Origin: Prosapia bicincta
Taxonomy: Eukaryota > Arthropoda > Insecta > Hemiptera > Cercopidae
Reading direction: 5' to 3'
Length of the DNA stretch: 64,000 nt
Assembly: GCA_036971475.1 (NCBI GenBank)
Contig: JBAIZL010000008.1
Location: 30,376,219 to 30,440,218 of the forward strand
The notes under the pieces are model-generated. The model was not told the DNA's origin, made no database searches, and was given only the letters and a program-made list of their open reading frames with translations. Made by a program: the position numbers and the translations under genes. Shown in pieces: positions 24,414 through 37,559 of the stretch; within the stretch, counting starts at the first letter, position 1, and each line of letters opens with the position of its first letter.

Positions 24414-24540
24414 CACGCAGCCGTGGGAAGGCTAAATAACGAAGTTATGCTCCAAAGTAAAATTTAGAATGTTCCACTCCTCAAAAAAAATTTTGGCAAA
24501 TGGTGACCGGTGGCATACTTACAATAGTGGTTATTGTTAG
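24414..24540. repeat. Dispersed repeat, copy 2
   Basis: Same family as 17925-18020: 'ccgtgggaaggctaaataac', 'gaagttatgc' and 'aatagtggttat' in the same order, with a longer middle. Confidence 0.55.
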
Positions 24541-24544
24541 AAGG

Positions 24545-24925
24545 GTAGGAAGGATTACGGGGATGCAGGTAGGATTAAGGCGGGGGCATAACCCCCTTTC
24601 AATGTTAGATATTATGGGATCAAGTTCGCGGGTAGCACCTGAAGTAACTTACTCTCTATCGGGATTTTAAAGAGTTGACTGACCATTATAATTCCTAGTA
24701 AGAACAAGTAAGGTTTGACAGAGTTATTTAGGACATACTGCTCCTCTGGTACTAGCAATAGGGAACTAACAAGGACAGGGTCGCGATCCTACTCTCTCCA
24801 GGTGTGAAAAGAGGTGTCTACCTTTACCCGGTGACCGTAACTTACGCTAGGACCAGCAGGCTATATGCTGCAGATAAATGACAATGTAATTTCTAGAGTA
24901 AATAGAACTGTGGAGAATTGTGGAA
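24545..24925. other. Unique sequence, no gene seen
   Basis: No repeat or coding signature recognised. Confidence 0.45.
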
Positions 24926-24929
24926 GGAA

Positions 24930-26140
24930 AGCTGGAAGATGAAGTGGTGCTAGAAGGTTACGGTCAAAGGCCATGTTGGATGGAGAGGAACATTTGAGGA
25001 GGCCACGAGAGGCGTCCCGATCGGAGATGTAAGGTTGCGGATGGATACCATGATGGATGGAGAAGAATTCATGAGGTGTCCACGAGTAGGGTGTCGCTCG
25101 GAAATGGAGGGTTGCGGCCGGAGAACATATTGGATGGACATGAATTCTTAAGAATACCACTAATGGGGTACCATTGGGATATGGAAGATTTCGATCAGAT
25201 ATCATGATGGATGAAGAGGAATCATAGAGAAAACCGCAAGTGGGGTGCTGCTCGGAATTGGAAGGTTATGACTGGAGACTGTGATGGTTGGTGAGGCATT
25301 AACGAGAAGGCCACAAGTGGGGTGCCGCTGGAGACCATCATGGATAGTGATTAATCTACGAGGAGGCCGAAAGTGGAGTGACACTCGGAAACGGAAGGTT
25401 ATGACTGGAGACCGTGATGGATAGTGAAGCACCCATGAAAAGGCCACATGTGGACTGTCCCTCGGAAATGGAAGGTTATGACTGGAGACCATGATGGATG
25501 GTCAGAAATCCATGAGAATGCCACAAGTGGGGTGCCACTAGAAACTGGAAAATTACATAAGGAGATCATGACATGAAGGACAATTTTTGAAGAGACCCTG
25601 TATAAGGCGCCTATCAGAGGTAGACGATTATGGCCGGAGAACATAATTATTGGACATGAATCGTTGAGACCACTAGTGGGATGCCGCTCACAACTGGAAG
25701 GTTACGTCCGGACACCATGATCGATAGAGAGGAATCCTTGAGGAGGCCACGTGTAAGGTGCAGCTCGGAAATAGAAGGTTACGACCGGAGAACATAATGG
25801 ATGGACAAGAATCCTTGAGGAGGCCATGAGCGGGATGCTGCTCGAAACTGGTAGGTTATGTCCGAAGACAATGATGGATGGACAAGAATCCTTGAGGAGG
25901 CCATGAGCGGGATGCCGCTCGAAACTGGTAGGTTATGTCCGAAGACAATGATGGATGGAGAGGAATCCTTGAGGAGGCCACGTGTAAGGTGCAGCTCGGA
26001 AATAGAAGGTTACGGCCGGAGAACATAATGGATGGACAAGAATCCTTGAGGAGGCCATGAGCGGGATGCCGCTCGAAACTGGAAGGTTACGTCCGAAGAC
26101 AATGATGGGTGGAGAGGAATCTTTGAGGAGGCCACGGTCG
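24930..26140. repeat. 77-bp minisatellite, divergent
   Basis: Units marked by 'gaatccttgaggaggcc' at 77-bp steps (25741, 25818, 25895, 25972). Each contains 'ctcggaaat/ctcgaaact', 'ggaaggttac' and 'gaagacaatgatggatgg'. About 16 units; the left half is more diverged, with indels. Open frames over it on the minus strand are by-products. Confidence 0.9.
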
Positions 26141-26144
26141 AGGT

Positions 26145-27126
26145 TCGTCAAATATTTAATCAAAATGTTACATTAAATCTTTAAACCACATTTTGATTGT
26201 TTTGACCGTTATCAACAGCAAAAGAGTAACACTCATGAAACTATGGTAATATTACAAATAAAATAATAAACCCAAGAACAATAATCAAATAAGATATTTA
26301 CAAATGATATAAATAATTTAACACTTACATACATTCCGGAAAAAGCCATCATCACGAGAGGTTTTATCTTTAAAGTAGTTCGCTCTACTAATGATGAAGA
26401 CTTTATCAGCGAAACATGCATAGGCGTTTAATATTATATAAGTTATTATTATTCTCGTACTGTGGTCTTGAGATTATAATTCATTGTATTAATTCACTTA
26501 CAAAAATATCCTACTTCTCGTCAGAATGAATATTTTCTGAATAAGATATGCAATATAATTAGGCCTAAGTCAAATGAAATTATTGTATTTAACCTCGGAA
26601 ATCCGTTACTTCACATAGTGGAATAGCTACAAACAGCGCCGAAGCACAAAAGTAGCAATTCATGCTACAGTACGTTATCTATGGTTTTAAATTAAAATGA
26701 AAATAAGTTGGCCGACTTGTATGTAAATTGCTCAATGATCTGAAAAAATGGCCTAGACAAGATAAGCGGAACACAAGCGTCCCATTGAGAAGTAATCTCA
26801 AACTGTCTCGTGCACTGTTTGGTATGAAGGCTAAAGATCAAACACTACTTCTCATTACTTTTGATAGCATTTTTATAGATAGTATTTTTTATCACCATGA
26901 GCGTTTATACTTAATACTGAAAAGATTTTAATACAAAAAGTATTATGAACTTTATAGAGAGGTTTTTTCATTTCTTAAGTTTTTTGAGTTTTATCAAAGT
27001 CAGAATGATAATATTTATCGTCTAGAAAGGATTAGAAAATATTGTGATGAAGCAAAGGTAATATAATAACCCGAAGTACAGACGATAAAGGGAGAAACAC
27101 AGCATTGTCGTAAACTAAACCTATTC
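26145..27126. other. Unique AT-rich sequence, no gene seen
   Basis: No confident coding region. A 'aatgatgaagactttatcag' followed by 'cgaaacatgc' near 26391 faintly recalls the hammerhead motifs elsewhere in the window but lacks a good stem II. Confidence 0.45.
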
Positions 27127-27324
27127 TATATGTTTGAATACATTTGTCTGCCACTCCTAACTTTTCAGTATTCTGTTGACGCGTTTCGGATTAACTCCAT
27201 TTTCAAAACTCCAATAGTACTCTCGGTACTATTGAGGTTTTGAAACTGGAGTTAATCCGAAACGCGTCAACAGAAGAGAATATTGAAAAGTTAGGAATGG
27301 CAGAAAAATGTACTCAAACATATA
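27127..27324. repeat. Inverted repeat with about 95-bp arms
   Basis: Left arm 27127-27220, 5-base loop 'tctcg', right arm 27226-27324, with a few mismatches. Both arms carry 'ccgaaacgcgtcaacag' on one strand, preceded by 'ggagttaatcc', which resembles the second half of a hammerhead (stem II GGA/TCC, GAA, palindromic ACGCGT, C). The CTGATGA box is decayed in both arms. Confidence 0.85.
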
Positions 27325-27604
27325 GAAATATTCCTAACAGAAATGAAGATGAGTATATTAATAATTTAGACCTATTCTCTACCGAAATCTTTGTAACTCA
27401 GAGGGTAGAAGTCAATACTCGATCTAAATAGCCGGTAAAAGATTTTTTGTTTCAGGGGGCTCGAAGAATATGACTACTATCCATAACGAAGTAAACGAAA
27501 TGCTATGGATGTATACGGGTAGGTTAGGTTAGGGACATAAATCGTCCTGGTACATGAACACCAATTTTTAAGTAGCTTACTAAAGCGATGACCGCCTCCT
27601 AAGG

Positions 27605-30600
27605 ATATAAATAGGGAATTGTTTAAGGATGCCAATAAAACTCCAACACTACCAAGTTACAATCACAGCTAGGAGCACATTATAATGATTACAGGCTGGT
27701 AAGGATATGGCAAATAAAGATATGATTAAGGAAGGCATATAAATCTCCAACAATGCCACGATACCAGTATAGTGGGGAGCACATTAAGGTCATTACTTCC
27801 TGGTAAAGATAATATTAAAGACTAGATTAATGGAGGTAGAATTATCTCCAACAATACCAAGTGACCAGTACAGTGAGGTGTTCATTTAAGCGACTACAGC
27901 CTGCTAAGGGTATAAACACAATTGTGATATAAGATTTCACATCAATCTGCAAAAATCCCATGTTACTTTTACAGTCTGTTACGGATATGCAGCAAATACA
28001 GCCTGTTCCGGATATAAATAAAGATGCCATTAAAGATAAAACGCATATATTTTCAAAATATCCCAAGTTACAAGTAGTGACGATCACATAAAGGCAAATA
28101 CAGCCTTGCTAAGGATATAAATGAAGGTGCGTGTGTTTAAAGATGGCACAAAAATCTCCAACAAGATCAAGTTACAAGTACAGCGAGGAGGACATTAAGG
28201 CGATTATAGCTTGCTACGGATATAAATAAAGATGTGTTTAAAGATTGCACATACATCTCCAACAAGATCGAGTTACAAGTACAGCGAGGAGGACATTAAG
28301 GCGATTATAGCTTGCTACGGATATATATAAACATGTGTTTAAAGATGGCACAAAAATCTCCAACAAGGTCAAGTTACAAGCACAGCGAAGAGGACATTAA
28401 GGCGATTATAGCTTGCTACGGATATAAATAAAGAAGTGTTTAAAGATGGCATAAAAATCCAAAAAGATCAAGTTACAAGTACAGCGAGAAGGACATTAAA
28501 GCGAATTATAGCTTGCTACGGATATAAATAAAGATGTGTTTAAAGATGGCACATACGTCTCCAGCAAGATCAAGTTACAAGTACAGCGACGAGGACATTA
28601 AGGCGATTATAGCTTGCTACGGATATAAAAAAAGATGTGTTTAAAGATGGCACATACGTCTCCAGCAAGATCAAGTTACAAGTACAGCGAGGAGATCATT
28701 CAGCCGATTACAGCTTGCTACGGATATAAATAAAGGTGTGTTTAAAGATGGCACATACATCTCCAGCAAGATCAAGTTACAAGTACAGCGAGGAGGACAT
28801 TAAGGGGAATACAGCTTGCCCAAGGATATAAATAAAGATGTGTTTAAAGATGGCACATACATCTCCAGCAAGATCAAGTTACAAGTACAGCGAGTATTAC
28901 ATTAAGGCGAATACAGCTTGCCCAAGGATATAAATAAAGATGTGTTTAAAGATGGCATAAAAATAAAACAAGATCAAGTTAAAAGTACAGCGAGGAGGAC
29001 ATCAAGGCGAATTATAGCTTGCTACGGATATAAAGAAAGATGTGTTTAAAGATGGCACATACATCTCCAGCAAGATCAAGTTACAAGTACAGTGAGGAGG
29101 ACATTAAGGCGAATACAGCTTGCCCAAGGATATAAATAACGATGTGTTTAAAGATGGCACATACATCTCCAGCAAGATCAAGTTACAAGTACAGCGAGTA
29201 GGACATTAAGGCGATTATAGCTTGCTACGGATATAAAAAAAGATGTGTTTAAAGATGGCACATACATCTCCAGCAAGATCAAGTTACAAGTACAGCGAGG
29301 AGATCATTCAGCCGATTACAGCTTGCTACGCAAATAAATAAACATGTGATTAAAGATGGCACATATATCTCCAACAAGATCTAGTTACAAGTACAGCGAG
29401 AAGGACATTAAAGCGATTGCAGCTTGCTTAAGGATTTAAATAAAGATGTGTTTCAAGATGGCACATATATCTCCAACAAGATCAAGTTACACGTACAACG
29501 AGGAGGACATTAAGGCGATTACAGCTTGCTTAAGGATATAAATAAAGATGTGTTTAAAGATGGCACATACATCTCCAGCAAGATCAAGCTACAAGTACAG
29601 CGAGGAGGACATTAAGGCGAATACAGCTTGCCCAAGGATATAAATAAAGATGTGTTTAAAGATGGCATAAAAATCCAACAAGATCAAGTTACAAGTACAG
29701 CGAGAAGGTCATTAAGGCGAATTATAGCTTGCTACGGATATAAAGAAAGATGTGTTTAAAGATGGCACATACATCTCCAGGAAGATCAAGTTACAAGTAC
29801 AGCGAGGAGGACATTAAGGCGATTATAGCTTGCTACGGATATAAAGAACGAAGTGTTTAAAGATGGCACATACATCTCCAGCAAGATCAAGTTACAAGTA
29901 CAGCGAGGAGGACATTAAGGCGATTATAGCTTGTTACGGATATAAAAAAAGATGTGTTTAAAGATGGCACATACATCACCAACGAGATCAAGTTACAAGT
30001 ACAACGAGGAGGACATTAAGGCGATTACAGCTTGCCCAAGGATATAAATAACGATGTGTTTAAAGATGGCACATACATCTCCAGCAAGATCAAGTTACAA
30101 GTACAGCGAGTAGGACATTAAGGCGATTACAGCTTGCTTAAGGATATAAATAAACATGTGATTAAAGATGGCACATATATCTCCAACAAGATCTAGTTAC
30201 AAGTACAGCGAGAAGGACATTAAGGCGATTGCAGCTTGCTTAAGGATTTAAATAAAGATGTGTTTCAAGATGGCACATATATCTCCAACAAGATCAAGTT
30301 ACACGTACAACGAGGAGGACATTAAGGCGATTACAGCTTGCTTAAGGATATAAATAAAGATGTGTTTAAAGATGGCACATACATCTCCAGCAAGATCAAG
30401 CTACAATTACAGCGAGGAGGACATTAAGGCGAATACAGCTTGCCCAAGGATATAAATAAAGATGCGTTTAAAGATGGCATAAAAATCCAACAAGATCAAG
30501 TTACAACTACAGCGAGAAGGTCATTAAGGCGAATTATAGCTTGCTACGGATATAAAGACAGATGTGTTTAAAGATGGCACATACATCTCCAGGAAGATCA

Positions 30601-32790
30601 AGTTACAAGTACAGCGAGGAGGACATTAAGGCGATTATAGCTTGCCCAAGGATATAAATAAAGATGTGTTTAAAGATAGCACATACATCTCCAGCAAGAT
30701 CAAGTTACAAGTACAGCGAGGAGATCATTCAGCCGATTACAGCTTGCTACGCAAATAAATAAACATGTGATTAAAGATGGCACATATATCTCCAACGAGA
30801 TCAAGTTACAAGAACAACGAGGAGGACATTAAGGCGATTACAGCTTGCCCAAGGATATAAATAACGATGTGTTTAAAGATGGCACATACATCTCCAGCAA
30901 GATCAAGTTACAAGTACAACGAGGAGGACATTAAGGCGATTACAGCTTGCTTAAGGATATAAATAAACATGTGATTAAAGATGGCACATATATCTCCAAC
31001 AAGATCTAGTTACAAGTACAGCGAGAAGGACATTAAGGCGATTGCAGCTTGCTTAAGGATTTAAATAAAGATGTGTTTCAAGATGGCACATATATCTCCA
31101 ACAAGATCAAGTTACACGTACAACGAGGAGGACATTAAGGCGATTACAGCTTGCTTAAGGATATAAATAAAGATGTGTTTAAAGATGGCACATACATCTC
31201 CAGCAAGATCAAGCTACAATTACAGCGAGGAGGACATTAAGGCGAATACAGCTTGCCCAAGGATATAAATAAAGATGCGTTTAAAGATGGCATAAAAATC
31301 CAACAAGATCAAGTTACAACTACAGCGAGAAGGTCATTAAGGCGAATTATAGCTTGCTACGGATATAAAGACAGATGTGTTTAAAGATGGCACATACATC
31401 TCCAGGAAGATCAAGTTACAAGTACAGCGAGGAGGACATTAAGGCGATTATAGCTTGCTACGGATATAAAGAACGAAGTGTTTAAAGATGGCACATACAT
31501 CTCCAGCAAGATCAAGTTACAAGTACAGCGAGTAGGACATTAAGGCGATTACAGCTTGCTTAAGGATATAAATAAAGATGTGATTAAGGATGGCACATAA
31601 ATCTCCAACAAGATCAAGTTACAAGTACAGCGAGAAGGACATTAAGGCGATTACAGCTTGCTTAAGGATATAAATAAAGATGTGATTAAGGATGGCACAT
31701 AAATCTCCAACAAGATCAAGTTACAAGTACAGCGAGGAGGACATTAAGGCGATTACAGCTTGCTTAAGGATATAAATAAAGATGTGTTTAAACATGGCAC
31801 ATACATCACCAATGAGATCAAGTTACAAGTAGAGCGAGGAGGACATTAAGGCGATTACAGCTTGCTTAAGGATATAAATAAAGATGTGTTTAAACATGGC
31901 ACATACATCACCAATGAGATCAAGTTACAAGTAGAGCGAGGTGGACATTAAAGCGATTATAGCCTGCTACTAACATAAATAAAGATGTGATTAAGAATGG
32001 CCCATAAATCTCCAACAAGATCAAGTTCAAGTACAGCGAGAAAGACATTAAGGCGATTACAGATTGCTTAAGGATATAAATAAAGATGTGTTTAAACATG
32101 GCATAAAAATCCAACAAGATCAAGATACAAGTACAGCGGGGAGGACATTAGGGCGATTACAGCTTGCTTAAGGATATAAATAAAGATGTGATTAAGGATG
32201 GCACATAAATCTCCAACGAGATCAAGTTACAAGTACAGCGAGAAGGACATTAAGGCGATAACAGCTTGCTTAAGGATATAAATAAAGATGTGATTAAGGA
32301 TGGCACATAAATCTCCAACAAGATCAAGTTACAAGTACAGCGAGGAGGACATTAAGGCGATTACAGCTTGCTTAAGGATATAAATAAAGATGTGTTTAAA
32401 CATGGCACATACATCACCAATGAGATCAAGTTACAAGTAGAGCGAGGTGGACATTAAAGCGATTATAGCCTGCTACTAACATAAATAAAGATGTGATTAA
32501 GAATGGCCCATAAATCTCCAACAAGATCAAGTTCAAGTACAGCGAGAAGGACATTAAGGCGATTACAGCTTGCTTAAGGATATAAATAAAGATGTGTTTA
32601 AACATGGCACATACATCTCCAACAAGTTCAAGTTAAAAGTACAGCGAGGAAATCATTAAGCCGATTACAACTTGCTATTTATATAAATAAACATGCAATT
32701 AAAGATTGCACATACATCTCCAACAAGTAAGGCGATTACAGCTTGCTTAAGGATATAAATAAAGATGTGTTTAAAGATGGCACTTAATTT
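27605..32790. repeat. 101-bp satellite with an about 812-bp higher-order period
   Basis: About 51 units of 100-103 bp, for example 'caagatcaagttacaagtac' at 28162, 28263 and 28364. The left edge (27605-28130) is much more diverged. A marker unit with 'caagatctagttacaagtac' recurs at about 29378, 30189 and 31002, that is every 811-813 bp or eight units, with the same neighbours in order, so an 8-mer higher-order repeat is present. No coding potential. Confidence 0.95.
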
Positions 32791-32794
32791 TCCC

Positions 32795-33635
32795 ACCATG
32801 AATCGCTAATACGGAAAATTCAGAAAATTTACGACCCGCGTGAGGAGGCCTGTTTAACTGAATCATTACTCTCGCGAGGGGGTAACATGATGTGTCTCAC
32901 CAGCTCCATTTACTATATACGGACATGGAAAGGCTGTGTAGGATTCCCTTAGTTGTCCTCTTGTAAATGGAAACGAAAAGTATCCGGGATCAGAAATATC
33001 CGTAAAAAAATTGTTTTCAAATATTAATATTGTAATTATTTCCATTTAATTTGATGTTTTTAATAAGGTTTTGAAATTATTTTTCGTTTAAATTATAACC
33101 TTATTGATTTTGATTTAACAAAGTCCATTTAATATAAATAGTAATCAATAAAAAAAATTATGTTTTCTGGAGCCTGAGGTTTATAAACTGATTTTTTAGT
33201 TTAAACTTCAAAATTTGTAGCCTGCTGTCAAATATTTCCAATATAAAATTTTAAATATAAGAATGAAAAACAACGGTTTTTATTTTGAAAAATTCGTACG
33301 AAAGTAAACTAAACAATTGTAGTAGCCTATATCTTTCCAATTAGGCCTACTTCATTTTACTTTTTTGGAATTAATTTCATAATGTAAAAGCAATGTAATA
33401 AACGAATCTTCATGTGAAAAAAACTGAAGAAATAACTTTATTTGTCGAATTCTTCTACTTGAGCTCTAGTGTACATTTATACACTTGGCTATAGTAGCAC
33501 TTACTTTGTTTTTAATTGAGGACGCCCACTTCGGGAGTTTTTCCCTTTGTGAACTTAGTTTATGTCAGAGTTGACAAAGCATACAAAGGTAATCCGTAGT
33601 TAAAACCCAAGTGATTTTACACAGTGTTTATGTGA
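32795..33635. other. Unique AT-rich sequence, no gene seen
   Basis: Follows the 101-bp satellite. No repeat, exon or transposon signature recognised. Confidence 0.5.
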
Positions 33636-33637
33636 GC

Positions 33638-33639
<2 letters not shown>

Positions 33640-33680
<41 letters not shown>

Positions 33681-33834
33681 TTGTGTGTGTATATGAGTGC
33701 GGGTGTGTGTATGTGAGTGCGGAGAGTGTGTGTGTGTGTGTGAGTGCGGGTGTGTGTATGTGAGTGCGGGTGTGTTTATGTGAGTGCGGAGTGTGTGCGT
33801 GTGTGTGTGTGTCTGTGTGTGCATTTGAGTGCAG

Positions 33835-33916
<82 letters not shown>

Positions 33917-33965
33917 GCGGGTGTGTGTGTGTGTATGAGGGTGTTTGTGTCTGTGTGTGTGAAAC
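33640..33965. repeat. Impure (GT)n tract
   Basis: Long GT-rich tract with repeated 'gagtgcggg' interruptions and a pure 70-bp GT core near 33836-33905. Open frames on both strands are artefacts. Confidence 0.95.
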
Positions 33966-34021
33966 GTCTATAAATAAATAAATAAATGGCATTCCATAAC
34001 GGTAGATATTAAAAGAGTTCA

Positions 34022-34195
34022 TTCAAATCTCACTCCACGCTAGTTTATTACTACAGATTAGTATCGGCGGCGATGTCGCTTTTAACAGTCATTGTCTTCA
34101 ACAGAGTATTAGCCAATTACTGATGAAGCCGACATCGTCGCCGAAACTGGAATCTATTAATAAACTAGTGTGTAGTGAGATTTTGAGTGAACCCT
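34022..34195. repeat. Inverted repeat carrying a hammerhead-like motif
   Basis: The left arm (about 34022-34078) and right arm (about 34128-34190) are imperfect reverse complements ('aatctcac', 'ctagtttatta', 'cgatgtcg'). On the + strand the right arm has CTGATGA at 34120-34126, then a stem GCCGAC/GTCGCC with one C-C mismatch, then GAAA at 34143. The sequence after GAAA lacks the palindromic stem III seen in the other motifs, so this copy looks decayed. Confidence 0.6.
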
Positions 34196-34199
34196 TTTA

Positions 34200-34767
34200 A
34201 TATTTACAGTTGTATATTATTACCACTAGCTATTAATCTCAGTCCATTTTAAAGCATGCCACTAAAATCATTTACAACTACAGACGCAATATAAACAAGA
34301 AAACCCCTTAGTAACCAACTGACGATGCTATGTTAGTCAAATGTATATAAAGGTTTTGTGATTTGTGTGTCTATATTCTTTGTAGCTGATGGTTTTTGTT
34401 GTTTATAATTCTCGTTAAAAACATGTTTTTTAATTGTAAAGTTATACACGTTTACAAATTTTTAAAGGTATAATAGCAAGCAAGTCAATTCTTACTAGGT
34501 CAATAAAGAAAATTTTTATTTTAGTTACTTTTTATTAATTAATTACAGTTAATATAAATATGTAAATGTACATACGAAAAATTCACAATAATAAGTGACA
34601 AAATATAAAGCGAAATTTATTATTATATTAATTCATAAATTTCAATTCATTAATTAATATTTGAAAAAACTGTATTAACATCAAGTATCATTCACTACAA
34701 GTTCAAAAAAATGTATTTGAACCTGAATGGGTGAATAAAAAGTAATTTATTAACGATTGAAATTTTG

Positions 34768-34771
<4 letters not shown>
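34200..34771. other. AT-rich unique sequence, no gene seen
   Basis: No feature recognised. Confidence 0.5.

Positions 34772-34822
<51 letters not shown>
34772..34822. repeat. (TA)n microsatellite
   Basis: Pure TA run of about 50 bp. Confidence 0.97.
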
Positions 34823-34825
<3 letters not shown>

Positions 34826-35535
34826 AGATTTCGAACTAATAGTAGGAATTCAAAAAGGTGTTTTGAGATAGATGTTTCAATACTCCAGTTTGAATGTTTT
34901 ACACGCCATTCGCGAGAGCCGTCCTTAGGAGTTGGGAGTTTAGGGGAGGGGTTCAGACCCGGTACCTAGGGGGATAATTTATCTCCGTAGTAATAAAGTT
35001 TATTTTTAATTATGCTCGCCTTGTACACCAATGCTAACCCAAATCTTTAGAACTTTAATTTAGAAGTGCTCTAAAAGGAGGGGGTCTTTATTATATGACC
35101 GCACTTTATGAAAAACGTTCTGTACATATGCGGCTATGAAACTGAAGTTGATTTGTTTTCCTTTCAATTATGCGTACACAATAAAGTACTGCTTTCAATA
35201 CCGTATTTCGTTATTTAATAGGTTAGAGTGGACCGCCCAGAATCCTTCCTATGAGTCAGTCCTAACTGGATTGGGTTACGGACAGTGTATTTTCTAAGTG
35301 AAAACTTCTTATAGCGGCGTACAAAAACTTGTTGGATGGACATAAACATAAAAATTTCGCGACACTATAATTTCCGTCAGGTTACGATATGAGTCACCTC
35401 TAAGTAAATTAAATGGTAACATGATTTCATGCAACAGCTGATTTTGTGTTTGAGGTTATGTTGTAGAACAGCTGTTTTTCACGTAGGCTATGTTACATTA
35501 TTTATTGAACATTGTTAGGATAAAGGGTTATAAAT
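34823..35535. other. Unique sequence, no gene seen
   Basis: No feature recognised. Confidence 0.5.
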
Positions 35536-35536
35536 A

Positions 35537-35817
<281 letters not shown>

Positions 35818-36068
35818 TTTTAAGTTTTTATAAATCTCAATACAAATAATACACTATAACAACAATATAATGTATTTGAGTTTTAATTTTTTCAAAAAAA
35901 TATTTTTAGGTACGTCTGATACTTTTTAAGAACTGATTTCAAATGAATTTGTTTCAAAAAATTGTATTCAGTAAAAAACTAAAAAATGTTATTTGTAGTT
36001 CAAAATTTGGCGTTAAGTGCAAAAATTTTGTAATATTGTTTCTAATATTACAACAAATGTTCATGTAA

Positions 36069-36071
<3 letters not shown>

Positions 36072-36115
<44 letters not shown>

Positions 36116-36285
36116 GATTGTATGTGTATATGTATGTAATAGACACCTAAACCGCTGAACAGAAATTGATGAAATTTGGAGAATTTGTTTAACATGTTCT
36201 CAGGATGGTTCGTGTGAAGTGTGGTGTAGATCCATCCACAGGGCTCCGCCCCAGAGGCTTAATTAAGATGGTACAAAAACCAAAG

Positions 36286-36316
<31 letters not shown>

Positions 36317-36990
36317 GTATGTATCTTATGGACGTATAACCTGTTGAACATAAGGTAATACAATTTGGAGGGATTGTTTAACAAATTTTCCAGGATGGTT
36401 CGTGTGAGGTTTGGTGTAGGTCCATCCACAGGGCTCCGCCCTAAAGGCCAAGGATGGTTAAAAAACTGATGTATATATGTATGTGTGTATGTATGTATCT
36501 TATAGACGCTTGAACCGCTGGACAGAAGTTGATGAAATTTGAAGGGTTTGTTCAACATACTCCCAAGATGGTGCATGTCAAGTGTAGTGTAGATCCATCT
36601 ACACTCTACTCTAGAGGTTTGGGATAGTTTAAAAACCGATGTATGTATATATATTTGTATGTATATGTCTAATGAATGCCTAATCCGCTGAACATAAGTT
36701 AATGAAATTTGGAGGGATTTTTTAACATATTCTCAGGATGGTTCGTGTTAAGTTTAGTATAGATTCATCCATAGGGCTCTGCCCCAGTGACTTAGGATGG
36801 TTCAAAAACCGATGTATGTATGTATGTATGTGTATGTGTGTGTGTATCTTATGGGCGCCTAAACCGCTAAATAGAAGTTAATGAAATTTGAAGGGATTGT
36901 TTAACATATTCTCAGGATGGTTCGTGTGAGGTTTGGTGTAAATCCATTCACAGGGGGCTCCGCCCCAGAAGCTTAGGATGGTTCAGTTTA
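36072..36990. repeat. (TA)n followed by five about 177-bp tandem repeats with ATGT runs
   Basis: After a 40-bp TA run, five copies begin near 36142, 36326, 36500, 36669 and 36848. Each has 'ccgctgaacagaa' or a close form, 'atgaaatttgg', 'ggatggttcgtgtga', 'agggctccgcccca' and an ATGT run. They lie just upstream of the Helitron helicase relic and may be internal repeats of that element; this is inferred from position only. Confidence 0.85.
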
Positions 36991-37129
36991 GAGCCTTCCA
37001 TGAGTTTGATGTTTAAATGTATATCCACACTAGCGTTACTTGATTGATTTTTTTTTAAATATACACATTGTGTAAAAATAAAAATAAATGTTTAATTATT
37101 TTAAACTTATTAAAATTGCTAAATTCTAT

Positions 37130-37468
37130 GTACAATTGTTGCTATCACACTTCTTGATAATCAGAGGTGGCAAGTTTAAAGGAGATATGGTCTTAATTCC
37201 ATGAATACCAATGATTTCAACAGATCTACCCATTGATTTCAAACGACTACAATTTCCTTTGCGACATGCATTCGCAATAACCATAAACAAGGCAGAAGGA
37301 CAATCATTGACCATTGCTGGATTAAATTTGGAACATTTAAGCTTTTACCCAGGACAATTAGCCTATATGTTGCGCGCTCACGTGTTGGGACACCTAAAAT
37401 TTGTATGTTTATACGCCTAATGAAATGAAGAAAAACATTGTCTAACCTATAGCATTGCAGTAAATGAA
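37130..37468 (+). pseudogene. Helitron helicase C-terminus, relic
   Basis: A frame reads VLIP-stop-IPMISTDLPIDFKRLQF, then PLRHAFAITINKAEGQSLTI and AGLNLEHLSFYPGQL. Helitron Rep/helicase proteins (and Pif1 helicases) end with 'FKRxQFPxRxAFAxTINKxQGQS' followed by 'GQLYVAxSR', and this matches closely. The expected YVARSRVGTP and NLYVYTPNE segments follow in two other frames, so two frameshifts and a TGA (probably from CGA) inactivate it. The end near 37468 (PIALQ) is the usual protein C-terminus. The helicase unwinds DNA during rolling-circle transposition. Confidence 0.85.
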
Positions 37469-37524
37469 ATATTATTATTTAGATGTTTGATTTGCTTTTG
37501 TTATTGCAAAAGTTATGATTTCGG

Positions 37525-37558
37525 GCGCAGCAACGTTCGCCGGGTAGTGCTTGTGTCT
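37525..37558 (+). repeat. Helitron-like 3' terminus
   Basis: A short hairpin 'ggcgcagcaacgttcgcc' followed by 'gggtagtgcttgt' lies about 60 bp after the helicase end. Helitrons end in a hairpin and then CTAGT; this end reads CTTGT, one base off. Confidence 0.6.
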
Positions 37559-37559
37559 C

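Noticed and set aside
26380..26425. Hammerhead-like 'aatgatgaag' with 'cgaaacatgc'
   Set aside because: CTGATGA is changed at its first base and no credible stem II or stem I can be drawn.
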